Of a stretch of DNA of 64,000 nucleotides, positions 45,404 to 53,865 are shown one piece after another. Every line of letters begins with the position of its first letter. Within the stretch, counting starts at the first letter, position 1. The notes under the pieces are model-generated. The model did not search any database, had not been told where the DNA came from, and was given only the letters and a program-made list of their open reading frames with translations. The DNA lies in the NCBI RefSeq assembly GCF_000722545.1, contig NZ_JNVM01000024.1, forward strand, positions 1-64,000, given 5' to 3'. The position numbers were made by a program, and so were the translations under genes. The DNA is from Paenibacillus tyrphae. GTDB lineage: Bacteria > Bacillota > Bacilli > Paenibacillales > NBRC-103111.

Positions 45404-45584
45404 GAAATCGATTTCTTTTTGGTGTAAAAATAAAACGCCATTTTCCACGATTTCGGACATTATTCAACTCATAATTAATGAAATCGATATCATTTTCATG
45501 TTCGAACTCCCCTTCATGTAAAATAAATAGCGTTTTTTAACGATTTTCAGCCCATTCGACAAAAATGATTTGAAATCGATTTCA
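45404..45584. promoter_or_regulatory. Three LacI-type operators between divergent genes
   Basis: GAAATCGATTTC at 45404-45415, GAAATCGATATC at 45480-45491 and TGAAATCGATTTCA at 45571-45584 share one core. The third is a 14-base perfect palindrome. The central CG dyad is typical of LacI sites. Two flank the permease promoter and one lies by the lacI-type gene, so both directions are probably controlled, perhaps by looping. Confidence 0.85.
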
Positions 45585-45642
45585 GGATAAATTATAATAA
45601 AGCCATTCCTTCATTGTCAAATATAAATTTCCAGTAAGGTTG

Positions 45643-46659
45643 ATGCATATGGATATCAAAATCGTCGACGTCGCCGCCAAGGCGGGCGTCTCGCCGGCCA
45701 CCGTCTCCCGAGTGCTGAACGAAAGCAGCAGCGTCACGTCGAAGACGAAAGCAAAAGTCATGAAAGCGATCGAGGAGCTTGGGTACCACCCCAACGCCGT
45801 CGCCAAAAATTTGCGCTCGCAAAAATCGATGACGATCGGAGTCATCGTACCCGATATCAACGCCTCGTATTTTGCCGAGATTATTAAAGGGATCGAGAAT
45901 GTGGCTTACGCCCGCAAATATAAAGTCATCATCTGCGACGCGGAGAACCAGAAGGAGAAGGAAGCGGAATATTTGACGCTGCTGATGAACCGGACGGTGG
46001 ACGCCGCCATCCTGATCGCTCCGCTGATGTCGGATGAAGAAATCTGCCAGATTTCCGAAAAGGGATACACCCTCGCGGTCGTCGGGCGGTATATCGAGCA
46101 CGATCGCATCCCTTGTATTTATACGGACAACGTGAAGTTTTCTAAAGAAGTCGTGCAGCATCTCGTCGAAAACGGACACCGGGATATCGTGTTCCTTAGC
46201 GGCTACGCGGAAGCGATAGACAGCTACGAAAGACTGGAGGGCTACTTGAAGGCGCTTCGGGACTATCACATCCCCTTCCGTCCCGAGCTGATCGAGAACG
46301 GTAACTTCAACGAAGAAGGCGGCTACGAGGCGATGAAGCGGCTGTTCGACAAGAACCTGCATTTCACGGCTGTTTTTGCCGCCAACGACGAGATGGCCCT
46401 GGGCGTGTACAAAGCCTGTGCCGAGCGCGGCATCGCGATCCCGGCCCAGCTCGCCGTCGTGGGCGTCGACAACAACCGGATCAGCAAGTACATCACGCCA
46501 ACCTTGAGCACCATAAATCAGCCGAAGTACACGATGGGCGCCCTGCTCGTTGAGAAGCTGATCGACCAGATGAACGAGAATCAGTTCCACGACAAGCGCA
46601 CGTTTAAGGTGGATTCGGAGTTAATCGTCCGCGGATCGTCGAATTTCCGGCGGGAGTAA
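45643..46659 (+). CDS. LacI-family transcriptional repressor
   Basis: 338 residues from ATG 45643 (an ATG at 45649 is equally good). The N-terminus is the LacI HTH: IVDVAAKAGVSPATVSRVLN. A periplasmic-binding-type sensor follows (TIGVIVPDINASYFAEIIKG). It is divergent from the ABC/GH30 operon and is its likely sugar-responsive repressor. Confidence 0.94.
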   Translation: MHMDIKIVDVAAKAGVSPATVSRVLNESSSVTSKTKAKVMKAIEELGYHPNAVAKNLRSQKSMTIGVIVPDINASYFAEIIKGIENVAYARKYKVIICDAENQKEKEAEYLTLLMNRTVDAAILIAPLMSDEEICQISEKGYTLAVVGRYIEHDRIPCIYTDNVKFSKEVVQHLVENGHRDIVFLSGYAEAIDSYERLEGYLKALRDYHIPFRPELIENGNFNEEGGYEAMKRLFDKNLHFTAVFAANDEMALGVYKACAERGIAIPAQLAVVGVDNNRISKYITPTLSTINQPKYTMGALLVEKLIDQMNENQFHDKRTFKVDSELIVRGSSNFRRE

Positions 46660-46668
46660 AGGAATAGG

Positions 46669-46707
46669 CAAGGGGACTGGAACGATACATCCGTCCCCTT
46701 GTTTTTT
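46669..46707 (+). terminator. Terminator of the LacI gene
   Basis: CAAGGGGAC, 15 bases, GTCCCCTTG and six T. The 280 bases from here to the GNAT gene show no other feature. Confidence 0.9.
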
Positions 46708-46991
46708 GCCTTTGTCTACAGCTACACAGTGTTCAGCTTGCTTGTCATTACATGTTAACGCTGTTTCTCAAAATGTAGAATTCTCATACATTTAAACTAT
46801 CCCGCCCGTTTTAACAATAGAGCAGCCGCATAGATTCGATTTCATGTACGTAATGGCTTCAATAGGTCCGTTATTTTTACATCACTCCCGAATTGCCAGA
46901 AAAACTCCACGTAAAAGCTCAGGTCCTCTGCAGTGATCCGGATGGGTTAAGAGCGACCTAAAGGGAAATTCATGGAAAATCGGAGGTCATA

Positions 46992-47561
46992 ATGGTAATG
47001 GATATTTCCAATCCTTTTGTAAAGCTAGATTTCTTTGAAGTCGATCAAGGTCGTTGGCTGGATTTTGAGAAGCTTTTTGAAAGTCGGGGCGGACCAAAGA
47101 ATTGCTGGTGTATGGTTTGGCGCGGGAAACCTGAGGATCGGAAAAACAAGGTAAGCAAAAAATCTGCGATCCGGAACATGGTTCAAGAACATGTTTCCAT
47201 AGGCATCTTGGGATATGCGGGCGACGAGCCTGTAGCATGGTGCTCCATCGCTCCGCGCTCAACTTATCGTGACCTCGGAGGGTTATACGAAACAAATGAG
47301 AATCCCGATCATGTTTGGTCTTTGGTTTGTTTCTATGTTGCTCGTGAGTTTCGCGGACAAGGGGTCATGAGACAACTGCTTCAAGCGGCTGTTGAATATG
47401 CCCGTCAAAGGGGCGCAACCGTTGTTGAAGCCTACCCTGTTGCCCCCGATTCTCCAAGTTATCGTTTTATGGGATTTGTTCCGCAATTTAAAGAGTTCGG
47501 TTTTGTCGAGGTAGGTACTGCGGGAAGTCGGCGCCATGTGATGCGTCTCATGCTGCATTAG
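46992..47561 (+). CDS. GNAT-family N-acetyltransferase
   Basis: 189 residues after CGGAGGTCATA. The acetyl-CoA loop is CFYVAREFRGQGVMRQLLQA, and the start has the NCWCMVWRGK motif of a GNAT subfamily in Firmicutes. The substrate is unknown. Confidence 0.9.
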   Translation: MVMDISNPFVKLDFFEVDQGRWLDFEKLFESRGGPKNCWCMVWRGKPEDRKNKVSKKSAIRNMVQEHVSIGILGYAGDEPVAWCSIAPRSTYRDLGGLYETNENPDHVWSLVCFYVAREFRGQGVMRQLLQAAVEYARQRGATVVEAYPVAPDSPSYRFMGFVPQFKEFGFVEVGTAGSRRHVMRLMLH

Positions 47562-47592
47562 CTCACCGACTGCCACGTCAGTCCATAACAAA

Positions 47593-48150
47593 TTATTTCT
47601 CCGGAATGGCCTGCGACAGCGCCCGAACCAGGTTGAGCAGCGATGACAAGGTGTTCGTATCCGTCACGCTGCCATCCGGCCCGATCATTTTACTCACGAA
47701 CGGAACGGCAAGTGATGCTTCGTCCGGGATAGCCGCACTCATCATCTTTAGAGTTAGTGTCAGCGACTGCAGCGCTATAGCACCGCCATCCGGATGCGGA
47801 GACGCGCTTATGACCGCCGTCGGCATGTTCATGAACTCGCCCGAGGATACGACCCAGTCCAGCGCATTCTTGAGGGAGCCTGGCACTCCTCGCGCATATT
47901 CCGGCGTACAGATCATGATCGCATTCGCCGCTCGCAGCTCCTCCCGCCATTCGTGCACCGCCCCGTGCAATTGAGCTTCGTCACCGTCTAAGTCTGGACT
48001 GAAATGTGGTAGACTCGCGAGCCCCTGATACATACGAAACTCTATACCGGCGGGCATCATTCCTCCGATGAACGAGAGCAGCCGTGTATTAGACGATTGC
48101 TTGCGCAGACTTCCGGATACTCCTAGCACTACTAGATTTCGTTGTTCCAT
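47593..48150 (-). CDS. NADPH-dependent FMN reductase
   Basis: 185 residues; the flavodoxin-like fold shows VLGVSGSLRKQSSNTRLL at the phosphate site and ICTPEYARGVPGSLKNALDW at the isoalloxazine loop. Its family reduces FMN, quinones or chromate. Confidence 0.92.
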   Translation of the reverse strand: MEQRNLVVLGVSGSLRKQSSNTRLLSFIGGMMPAGIEFRMYQGLASLPHFSPDLDGDEAQLHGAVHEWREELRAANAIMICTPEYARGVPGSLKNALDWVVSSGEFMNMPTAVISASPHPDGGAIALQSLTLTLKMMSAAIPDEASLAVPFVSKMIGPDGSVTDTNTLSSLLNLVRALSQAIPEK

Positions 48151-48374
48151 TCATTCACCCTCTTTTCCATTCGTTATCAGGATTATAAACCATACCATTA
48201 ATGTCATAGTCAATAGGACCATAATTGATTTTTCAACGAACATCAGCTCCCTGATCATCAAGATCTCGGGAGCTTTTTTATGCAGCAAGAAAAAACTGGA
48301 CAAACCACCGCTGCCAACTTATATTAACATTATGAATATGAATAATGATTATATCATCAAAGGAGGCTGCGCCG

Positions 48375-48911
48375 ATGCAACTGCAGGCAAAATATGTGGC
48401 TCTTGCCCTTTTAAGCAAGCGGCCGATGACCGGGTACGAAATCAAAAAAAATTTTGAAGGACCGATCTCCTTTTTCTTCGAAGGAAGCTACGGAAGCGTC
48501 TATCCGACGCTCAAAAACTTGGAAAAGGAAGGCTGTATCGAGAAACGCACGATTATACAGGAGGACCGCCCGAACAAAAACGAATATTCCATTACGGAGG
48601 CTGGCCGAGTGGTTCTGGCTCAATATTACGAGCAGCCGATCGAGGAAGATAACGTGCGCTCCGATGTGTGCATGAGGCTGTTTTTTGGCGGGAAAATGGA
48701 CGAGGGCGAAATGCTGGATTGGATCAGGCAAAGCCGTAGGCAGCACGAAGCGAAGCTGAGCATCCTTCAAGGGATGCATGACCAATATCATCAGCAGATG
48801 CCCAAGCATCAGCTGCTGTCCCTCACCATCGGGATTCGTTATCACCAGGCCAAAATCGATGCCCTGCTGGAATGCGCGGCAATGCTGGATCATCACGAGG
48901 AGGAGAAATGA
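48375..48911 (+). CDS. PadR-family regulator
   Basis: 178 residues from ATG 48375 after AAAGGAGGCTGCGCC. The winged HTH has LALLSKRPMTGYEIKKNF and SYGSVYPTLKNLEKEGCIEK, with a C-terminal dimer helix. It overlaps the DUF2269 gene (ATGA), which it presumably controls. Confidence 0.93.
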   Translation: MQLQAKYVALALLSKRPMTGYEIKKNFEGPISFFFEGSYGSVYPTLKNLEKEGCIEKRTIIQEDRPNKNEYSITEAGRVVLAQYYEQPIEEDNVRSDVCMRLFFGGKMDEGEMLDWIRQSRRQHEAKLSILQGMHDQYHQQMPKHQLLSLTIGIRYHQAKIDALLECAAMLDHHEEEK

Positions 48912-49375
48912 ACATGGGAGCGTTGATTTTTCTTCATGTGCTTGGGGCCGTATTGTTTCTCGGCAACATCATTACGGCGGCGTTCTGGAAGCTGTCGGCG
49001 GAGCGCGGTCAAGATCTGGCCCATCTCCGGCGGGTGGCGCGCAATGTCATGCACGCCGATTATTGGTTTACGCTGCCCGGCGTTATCCTGCTGCTTGCGA
49101 CAGGCCACATCATGGCCGCCTTGAACGGGTATTCGCTCGCGGAGCTGAATTGGATGACAGCGTCGGAAGCGTTGTTTGTGCTCAGTGGCTTGATCTGGGG
49201 CATTCTCCTCATTCCCGCCCAACGGACAATGATGAAGCAAAGCGTCATCGCAGAGGCGGAAGGCGCGCTTACCGCAGCGTATCGGAAAGCTTCCCGCACA
49301 TGGGATGTGTTCGGCACGCTGGTCATCCTCATCCCGCTGTTCGTGCTGTACTTGATGCTGGTTAAGCCGTTCTGA
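48908..49375 (+). CDS. DUF2269 membrane protein
   Basis: 155 residues, four membrane segments. FLHVLGAVLFLGNIITAAFW and ADYWFTLPGVILLLATGHIM are the DUF2269 signature. Its function is unknown. It is translated with the PadR regulator. Confidence 0.88.
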   Translation: MNMGALIFLHVLGAVLFLGNIITAAFWKLSAERGQDLAHLRRVARNVMHADYWFTLPGVILLLATGHIMAALNGYSLAELNWMTASEALFVLSGLIWGILLIPAQRTMMKQSVIAEAEGALTAAYRKASRTWDVFGTLVILIPLFVLYLMLVKPF

Positions 49376-49412
49376 GGAACATGAGCCATGACCAAATAGA
49401 ACGAAAAAACAT

Positions 49413-49450
49413 AAAATGATCTTCGCGAAATGTCGAAGATCATTTTTTTT
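49413..49450 (+). terminator. Terminator after the DUF2269 gene
   Basis: AAAATGATCTTC, short loop, GAAGATCATTTTTTTT. It closes the ordinary region; the effector island begins behind it. Confidence 0.9.
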
Positions 49451-49467
49451 ATTTGGCCGGCGTACTG

Positions 49468-49553
49468 CGGAGCAGTACAAACTACGACATAGTCTTGGTA
49501 AAAATGTGGAAATTTTCACATGAATTCAAAGTCTAATATTGCCGATATAAGGA
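49468..49553 (+). repeat. Leader repeat, copy A (in front of effector island)
   Basis: A non-coding stretch whose core AGTCTTGGTAAAAATGTGGA (49491 onward), then ATTTTCACATGAATTCAAAG, is repeated at 58699-58793 with about 90 per cent identity in the core. It lies 75 bases before the first gene of the island and probably carries its promoter. Confidence 0.75.
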
Positions 49554-49627
49554 ACAAGTACTTATTAAATGGGAACTCCTCCTCTCCTAGCATAAACGAA
49601 ACCACGGATAAAAAGGCGGCATGAACG

Positions 49628-50245
49628 ATGGAATCTATGGACGAAAAAATACTCGAATGGAAGCAACAGATCAAGGCAGGCGAAGCCCCGCCCCCGGCAA
49701 AAGAAATGCTGTCGCAGCAAGAAGTGAGCGCAAGCATCATGGAAGGTGCGCTTCATACGAAATACGGATCGATGGAATTTGAAGAGATTCTCATCCCGGA
49801 GTACGCCCTGTCTACCCGTCTTCCCAAAGGGTTCGCCCTAATGCCGGAGCCGATTGCCAGAGCCAAATACCCCTTCGAGTCAAGACCGAAGTACATTTAC
49901 AGCGATCCGGCGTATGACACCAGTCTAGGCTTTCAATACACCCCCCAGCCGCTTCAGGATGACGAAGTCGAAGCGGCCAAGGACGCTATGCTGGATATGA
50001 TGACCAAATTTCAACCTTCCAACGATTGGATCGATAACGGCGTCACACAAGTGAATGATAAAACGATAGGTTACCTGCTTTTTCTCAGTCCCGCTTTGGA
50101 CGGGAAGGTGTTCAATCTCGTATATTTGACGGCATGGCGCGGCAAAGGACTGGTTTGCAATTTCAACTGCAGGGAACAGGAACGACGAATTTGGAAGCCG
50201 ATTGCCATGGGCCTCATGGAATCGCTGAAAGAGATTCGCAAGTAA
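49628..50245 (+). CDS. Putative Eag/DcrB-like effector chaperone
   Basis: 205 residues, soluble, first gene of the island. The middle and end (IPEYALSTRLPKGFALMPEP, KYPFESRPKYIYSD, GLVCNFNCREQERRIWKPIA, MGLMESLKEI) resemble the DcrB/DUF1795 fold: LP.GF, a YP...RP..IY segment, a hydrophobic strand, then a Cys-bearing strand and final helix. In Gram-negatives DUF1795 (EagR) proteins chaperone the membrane segments of T6SS effectors. The effector downstream has such segments, so the role fits, but the sequence match is weak. Confidence 0.5.
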   Translation: MESMDEKILEWKQQIKAGEAPPPAKEMLSQQEVSASIMEGALHTKYGSMEFEEILIPEYALSTRLPKGFALMPEPIARAKYPFESRPKYIYSDPAYDTSLGFQYTPQPLQDDEVEAAKDAMLDMMTKFQPSNDWIDNGVTQVNDKTIGYLLFLSPALDGKVFNLVYLTAWRGKGLVCNFNCREQERRIWKPIAMGLMESLKEIRK

Positions 50246-50266
50246 CGGAAGGGAGTTCAGTACGAC

Positions 50267-51694
50267 ATGAGTTCAAACCTTATTACATATGACCAACTGG
50301 AAATTACCCCTTATCAATTCAGCCGTCTGTCCGAGCTTCGGATCGAGCAACAACTCAATGAGCATGCCAGACTGACTTTAACGGGGATCGTTCCCGAGCA
50401 ATTGCAAGATAGCTATGTCGACACGACATCCCTTCACACCCCTATTGAGGTGAGACAGCGGCTTGCGGACGATTACGCGACCTTGTTCAGCGGGATCGTG
50501 ACGAATGTCCGCATGAAGAAAATTGGAGAAGTGTACTCTATTGAAATTGAGGCCGCCTCTTACACCTATCTTCTGGACGTTCAACCGCATAATCAATCGT
50601 TTCAGCATCGCAGCATGACTTACGGGCAGGTGCTCGAACGGGTAATCTCTTCCTATCCCGATGCAGACGTGATGGATCTGGCTTCCGGCGGACAAACGCT
50701 TGGCCAGTTTGTACTTCAGTATCAGGAAACGGATTGGCAATTTTTGAAGCGTATGGCTTCCCGGTTTCACACTTATCTTGTCCCCGTCCCCTATTTTGCC
50801 GCACCTAAATTCGTTTTTGGCATTCCCGAAGGAAAATGGAAAGGAAATCTGGATGTACACTCCTTTACCGTAAACAAGCGGATCAGTGAATACCGCGACA
50901 TTACGCAAAACCATGGAAAAGAAGCGAACGAGCACGATTTTATCTCCTATGAAGTACATACGAATGAGATGCTAGAGCTGGGGACTCAAGTGGTATTTCG
51001 GCAAAAAGAGTTGTTCGTCTGTGAAGCCGTATCTGTCATGACGGAAGGCATCCTGCAGCATGCTTACGTACTCGCGCCCCGGCAAGGCTTGGTCGTTCCA
51101 ACCGCATACAATACAGCCATTATCGGACTATCCCTTCAAGGAATAATTTTGCACGTCAAGCGTGATCAGGTGAAGGTTCATCTTGAAATCGATGATGAGC
51201 AGCATCCGCAGGAAGCTTCCTGGTTTCCGTACTCGACCATTTTTGCTTCAGAAGACAATACGGGCTGGTACTGCATGCCGGAGGTAGGAGACAGTATTCG
51301 CATCTATTTTCCGAATTCTCGGGAAGAACGGGCGATTGCCATCAGCTCCGTGCGAAGAGAGGCGCCGGACGCGGCTCGACAACCGGAAGATCCGATGTGC
51401 AACCCGGATATTCCCTATTTAAAAACGAAGCATGGACAAATTATCAAATTTTTGCCGACTGGCATCGAAATTATGGCAAATGCAGGCGTCTATATCAAGC
51501 TGACCGACGATGGAGTCATCACCGTCGCAAGCCCGAACAAGATTCACTTCTCCTCGACAGAGGAGATTTCGTTCGAAGCGCCGGACATTAAAGTAGCCGC
51601 TGGCAAATCTCTAAAAATGGAATGTCAAGGAAACTCCATCGAGATCAAAGAAGGCGAAATCAAAATTAGCGGCTCGCAAGTCAAAACCAATTAA
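50267..51694 (+). CDS. VgrG/Pvc8/gpD-like spike protein
   Basis: 475 residues, no signal peptide. The N-terminal ~290 residues have the gp27-like fold of phage late-control protein D: YDQLEITPYQFSRLSELRIE, RSMTYGQVLERVI and LQYQETDWQFLKRMASRFHT. An OB-fold follows (SLQGIILHVKRDQVKVHLEI, WYCMPEVGDSIRIYFPNS). A short beta-rich end (HGQIIKFLPTGIEIM, SSTEEISFEA) corresponds to the gp5 needle. It lies 21 bases after the chaperone-like gene. VgrG trimers tip contractile injection needles; no sheath, tube or baseplate gene is in this window. Confidence 0.9.
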   Translation: MSSNLITYDQLEITPYQFSRLSELRIEQQLNEHARLTLTGIVPEQLQDSYVDTTSLHTPIEVRQRLADDYATLFSGIVTNVRMKKIGEVYSIEIEAASYTYLLDVQPHNQSFQHRSMTYGQVLERVISSYPDADVMDLASGGQTLGQFVLQYQETDWQFLKRMASRFHTYLVPVPYFAAPKFVFGIPEGKWKGNLDVHSFTVNKRISEYRDITQNHGKEANEHDFISYEVHTNEMLELGTQVVFRQKELFVCEAVSVMTEGILQHAYVLAPRQGLVVPTAYNTAIIGLSLQGIILHVKRDQVKVHLEIDDEQHPQEASWFPYSTIFASEDNTGWYCMPEVGDSIRIYFPNSREERAIAISSVRREAPDAARQPEDPMCNPDIPYLKTKHGQIIKFLPTGIEIMANAGVYIKLTDDGVITVASPNKIHFSSTEEISFEAPDIKVAAGKSLKMECQGNSIEIKEGEIKISGSQVKTN

Positions 51695-51707
51695 GGACAT
51701 AGCAACG

Positions 51708-52838
51708 ATGAAAAAAGAAGAAGCATGGCGCCATTTTAACGCTACGGTCGTAGAGGATGTAACGGCAGAACACATTCGGCGTCTGCACGCCTATTATATC
51801 GAGCACAAAGACGCGCTCGCCCGGGAATGGCTAGAGACGTTCGAGGCATTTTGCCTGAAGATTCGAACGATGCAAGAGAAGGGTGAGAAATCTCCAATCG
51901 GGTTTATCGTTTGTTCCATGCTGCGAACCTCCCTCCTGTCCGGCACATATACGAACAGGCTGCAAGCGTATGACAGCACGTGGTTTCTTGACGCAAGCGA
52001 ATGCGAGGCGGACTATTCGGCGGCTTGGGCATTCCGCTTCTGGGAACAATGGAAGCACGACTTGAATGTTCGAAGGAAGGCCTATTTTGATGCGATCAGT
52101 GAATCGCAGGTAGAACGTTTGGCCTTGCAGAAAGCGCCTTTGTTTCATTTGTACGTTCACCATCTCATCCGTTACGCAATGCCTCAGCTCCTGACGATGG
52201 AAGAGTTTCGTCCAATTGCCATGGCGGAGCATTTTGAAATCCGGGCAGGCGAGTATATGGATATTAGCGAGCAAGTATATCGCGAAGAGCGGCAGACAAA
52301 AGATCCGATTCAAGCGCTAAAGTGGCTCAAAAAGAAAGAAGAATTGGCGTATGTATACGAAATCATCCCCGCTATTGACGGTTCCGGTGGAGATTTCGCA
52401 GGATTGGATTTTCGATATACGGTTTTCCGGCAAGCGGATTTAACCGGCAGCGATATGCGCTTCTGCATAGGCGTGGGGACCCGTTTTGAAGCCTGTAACC
52501 TGCGGGAAGCGGATGTTCGTGCCTCCTGCCTGTATGACGCCGACCTGCGGAGCTGCGATCTCCAAGGGGCCGATCTCAGCGAAATCCATGCGAACCAAAA
52601 TACGTGGGATGCGGAACAATGCCGGTACTACGGGGTCGAGGGTATAAACTTTACGGGCGCAAACGTTACCGGAGCCTCGTTTGCTTACGCAGAGTTAGCG
52701 GGAGCGTATTTTATCGACGCGATCGTAGACGGTGCCGATTTTACCGGAGCCAATCTGGACGGCGCACTCTTTTCCAAGGAAGCTGCGGAACGGCTTGTTT
52801 TGGATGAGAGTCAGCGACGCAGCATTCGATGGGTATAA
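51708..52838 (+). CDS. Pentapeptide-repeat protein of the effector island
   Basis: 376 residues. The N-terminal ~220 are helical and unlike anything I can name. From about 225 to 360 lies a pentapeptide-repeat helix with the A(D/N)LXX rhythm: FRQADLTGSDMRFC, NLREADVRASCLYDADLRSC, DLQGADL, NFTGANVTGASFAYAELAGA. It starts 13 bases after the VgrG-like gene. Possible roles are a loading adaptor or part of the delivered spike. Confidence 0.85.
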   Translation: MKKEEAWRHFNATVVEDVTAEHIRRLHAYYIEHKDALAREWLETFEAFCLKIRTMQEKGEKSPIGFIVCSMLRTSLLSGTYTNRLQAYDSTWFLDASECEADYSAAWAFRFWEQWKHDLNVRRKAYFDAISESQVERLALQKAPLFHLYVHHLIRYAMPQLLTMEEFRPIAMAEHFEIRAGEYMDISEQVYREERQTKDPIQALKWLKKKEELAYVYEIIPAIDGSGGDFAGLDFRYTVFRQADLTGSDMRFCIGVGTRFEACNLREADVRASCLYDADLRSCDLQGADLSEIHANQNTWDAEQCRYYGVEGINFTGANVTGASFAYAELAGAYFIDAIVDGADFTGANLDGALFSKEAAERLVLDESQRRSIRWV

Positions 52839-52881
52839 AAAGTATCAACGAAACTTTTAGAAGGAAACGGCGGGAATCGCG

Positions 52882-53421
52882 ATGGATTATTTCCTAATTT
52901 CACAGGATACGAGAATACAAAGCGCAGTGCCGATCGTTCCCTCCTCCGCAAAAGTATTCGGGGGCAATCCAAACCAGGATCCCCCTATTCTGTATGTGCG
53001 GCATCACGAGAACAACGAATATCCGGATTACTTGGAGCGGCCTTTGCAGCTCGTATCCAACGGTTTTAAAAGAATACTGAAAAAATATGTTCCCGCTCTG
53101 GCTTTGCATATGGCGATTCTAATCGACAAGCAAAACGGCCAGCAGCAAGTGTATTGGCATCCGGAATTGGATGTCATCGATTGTAAATCCGCACACAGCG
53201 AGCATGACCCCTTAGGTCTGGTAACCCGCCTGATCCTTGACGAAAGCCGTATCGGAGACCAGGTCATGTTTCATGTACCTAGTGTTCTTCAGCCCTATAC
53301 CGTCATCCGGTTGGATCTCGCGGAAAGCCTGCTGCGCAGGGACTTGTACGGATTTCAGTTAACAAAAGCAGAAACGGTGAAGGGAGACGAGGAACATGGC
53401 GGGTATACAAGATACCGGTGA
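52882..53421 (+). CDS. Imm11/DUF1629-like protein of the effector island
   Basis: 179 residues, start ATG 52882 after AAGGAAACGGCGGGAATCGCG. YWHPELDVIDCKSAHSEHDP, DESRIGDQVMFHVPSVLQPY and LDLAESLLRRDLYGFQLTKA follow the Imm11 layout (a D..D..S core, then a V......L.....GF.L end). It overlaps the PAAR-like gene by 26 bases. It may be immunity or an adaptor. Confidence 0.6.
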   Translation: MDYFLISQDTRIQSAVPIVPSSAKVFGGNPNQDPPILYVRHHENNEYPDYLERPLQLVSNGFKRILKKYVPALALHMAILIDKQNGQQQVYWHPELDVIDCKSAHSEHDPLGLVTRLILDESRIGDQVMFHVPSVLQPYTVIRLDLAESLLRRDLYGFQLTKAETVKGDEEHGGYTRYR

Positions 53422-53836
53422 CGTGAAAGCGACTTATGTCGTACGGGGAACCCCTATTCGCTGCTCCTGCGGCAGCGCTCCGGACGTGTTGAATTTACCA
53501 TCCAGCCATGGGGTAACCGTGAAGGAACAACCACTGCTCAATATTACCGACTGCACAGTCGGCAAAAACATCATCTCCTTCGGGTCATGCAACAATCCGA
53601 ATAATCCCGGCGCCAAGGAGGAAATTACAACAACCAGTTGGTTCTTTTTCACATCAACAACCGAGATCGATAAAGCGGCGAACGGGATGCTGCCCTGCCA
53701 GCCTGTGTTCGAGCCAGGGACCCGGTGGATGCAAGACAAAGAAGACGTTCTGGTCGGCGGTGAGCCGGTTCTGACCGAGAAAGCAACGCTAGTCTGCAAA
53801 TGGGGCGGCATCATCCTCATGGACAAGAAAGGATAA
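53396..53836 (+). CDS. DUF4280 PAAR-like protein
   Basis: 146 residues of DUF4280: YVVRGTPIRCSCGSAPDVLN, INDC-type core ITDCTVGKNIISFGSCNNP, PCQPVF and ATLVCKWGGIILMDKKG. Paired Cys replace the His/Cys zinc site of true PAAR. DUF4280 proteins are thought to cap VgrG spikes or join them to toxins in Gram-positives. It lies between two VgrG-type genes, as a spike tip would. Confidence 0.9.
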   Translation: MAGIQDTGDVKATYVVRGTPIRCSCGSAPDVLNLPSSHGVTVKEQPLLNITDCTVGKNIISFGSCNNPNNPGAKEEITTTSWFFFTSTTEIDKAANGMLPCQPVFEPGTRWMQDKEDVLVGGEPVLTEKATLVCKWGGIILMDKKG

Positions 53837-53865
53837 AACCGACGGGCAAGAAAGGGGGCGAATGT

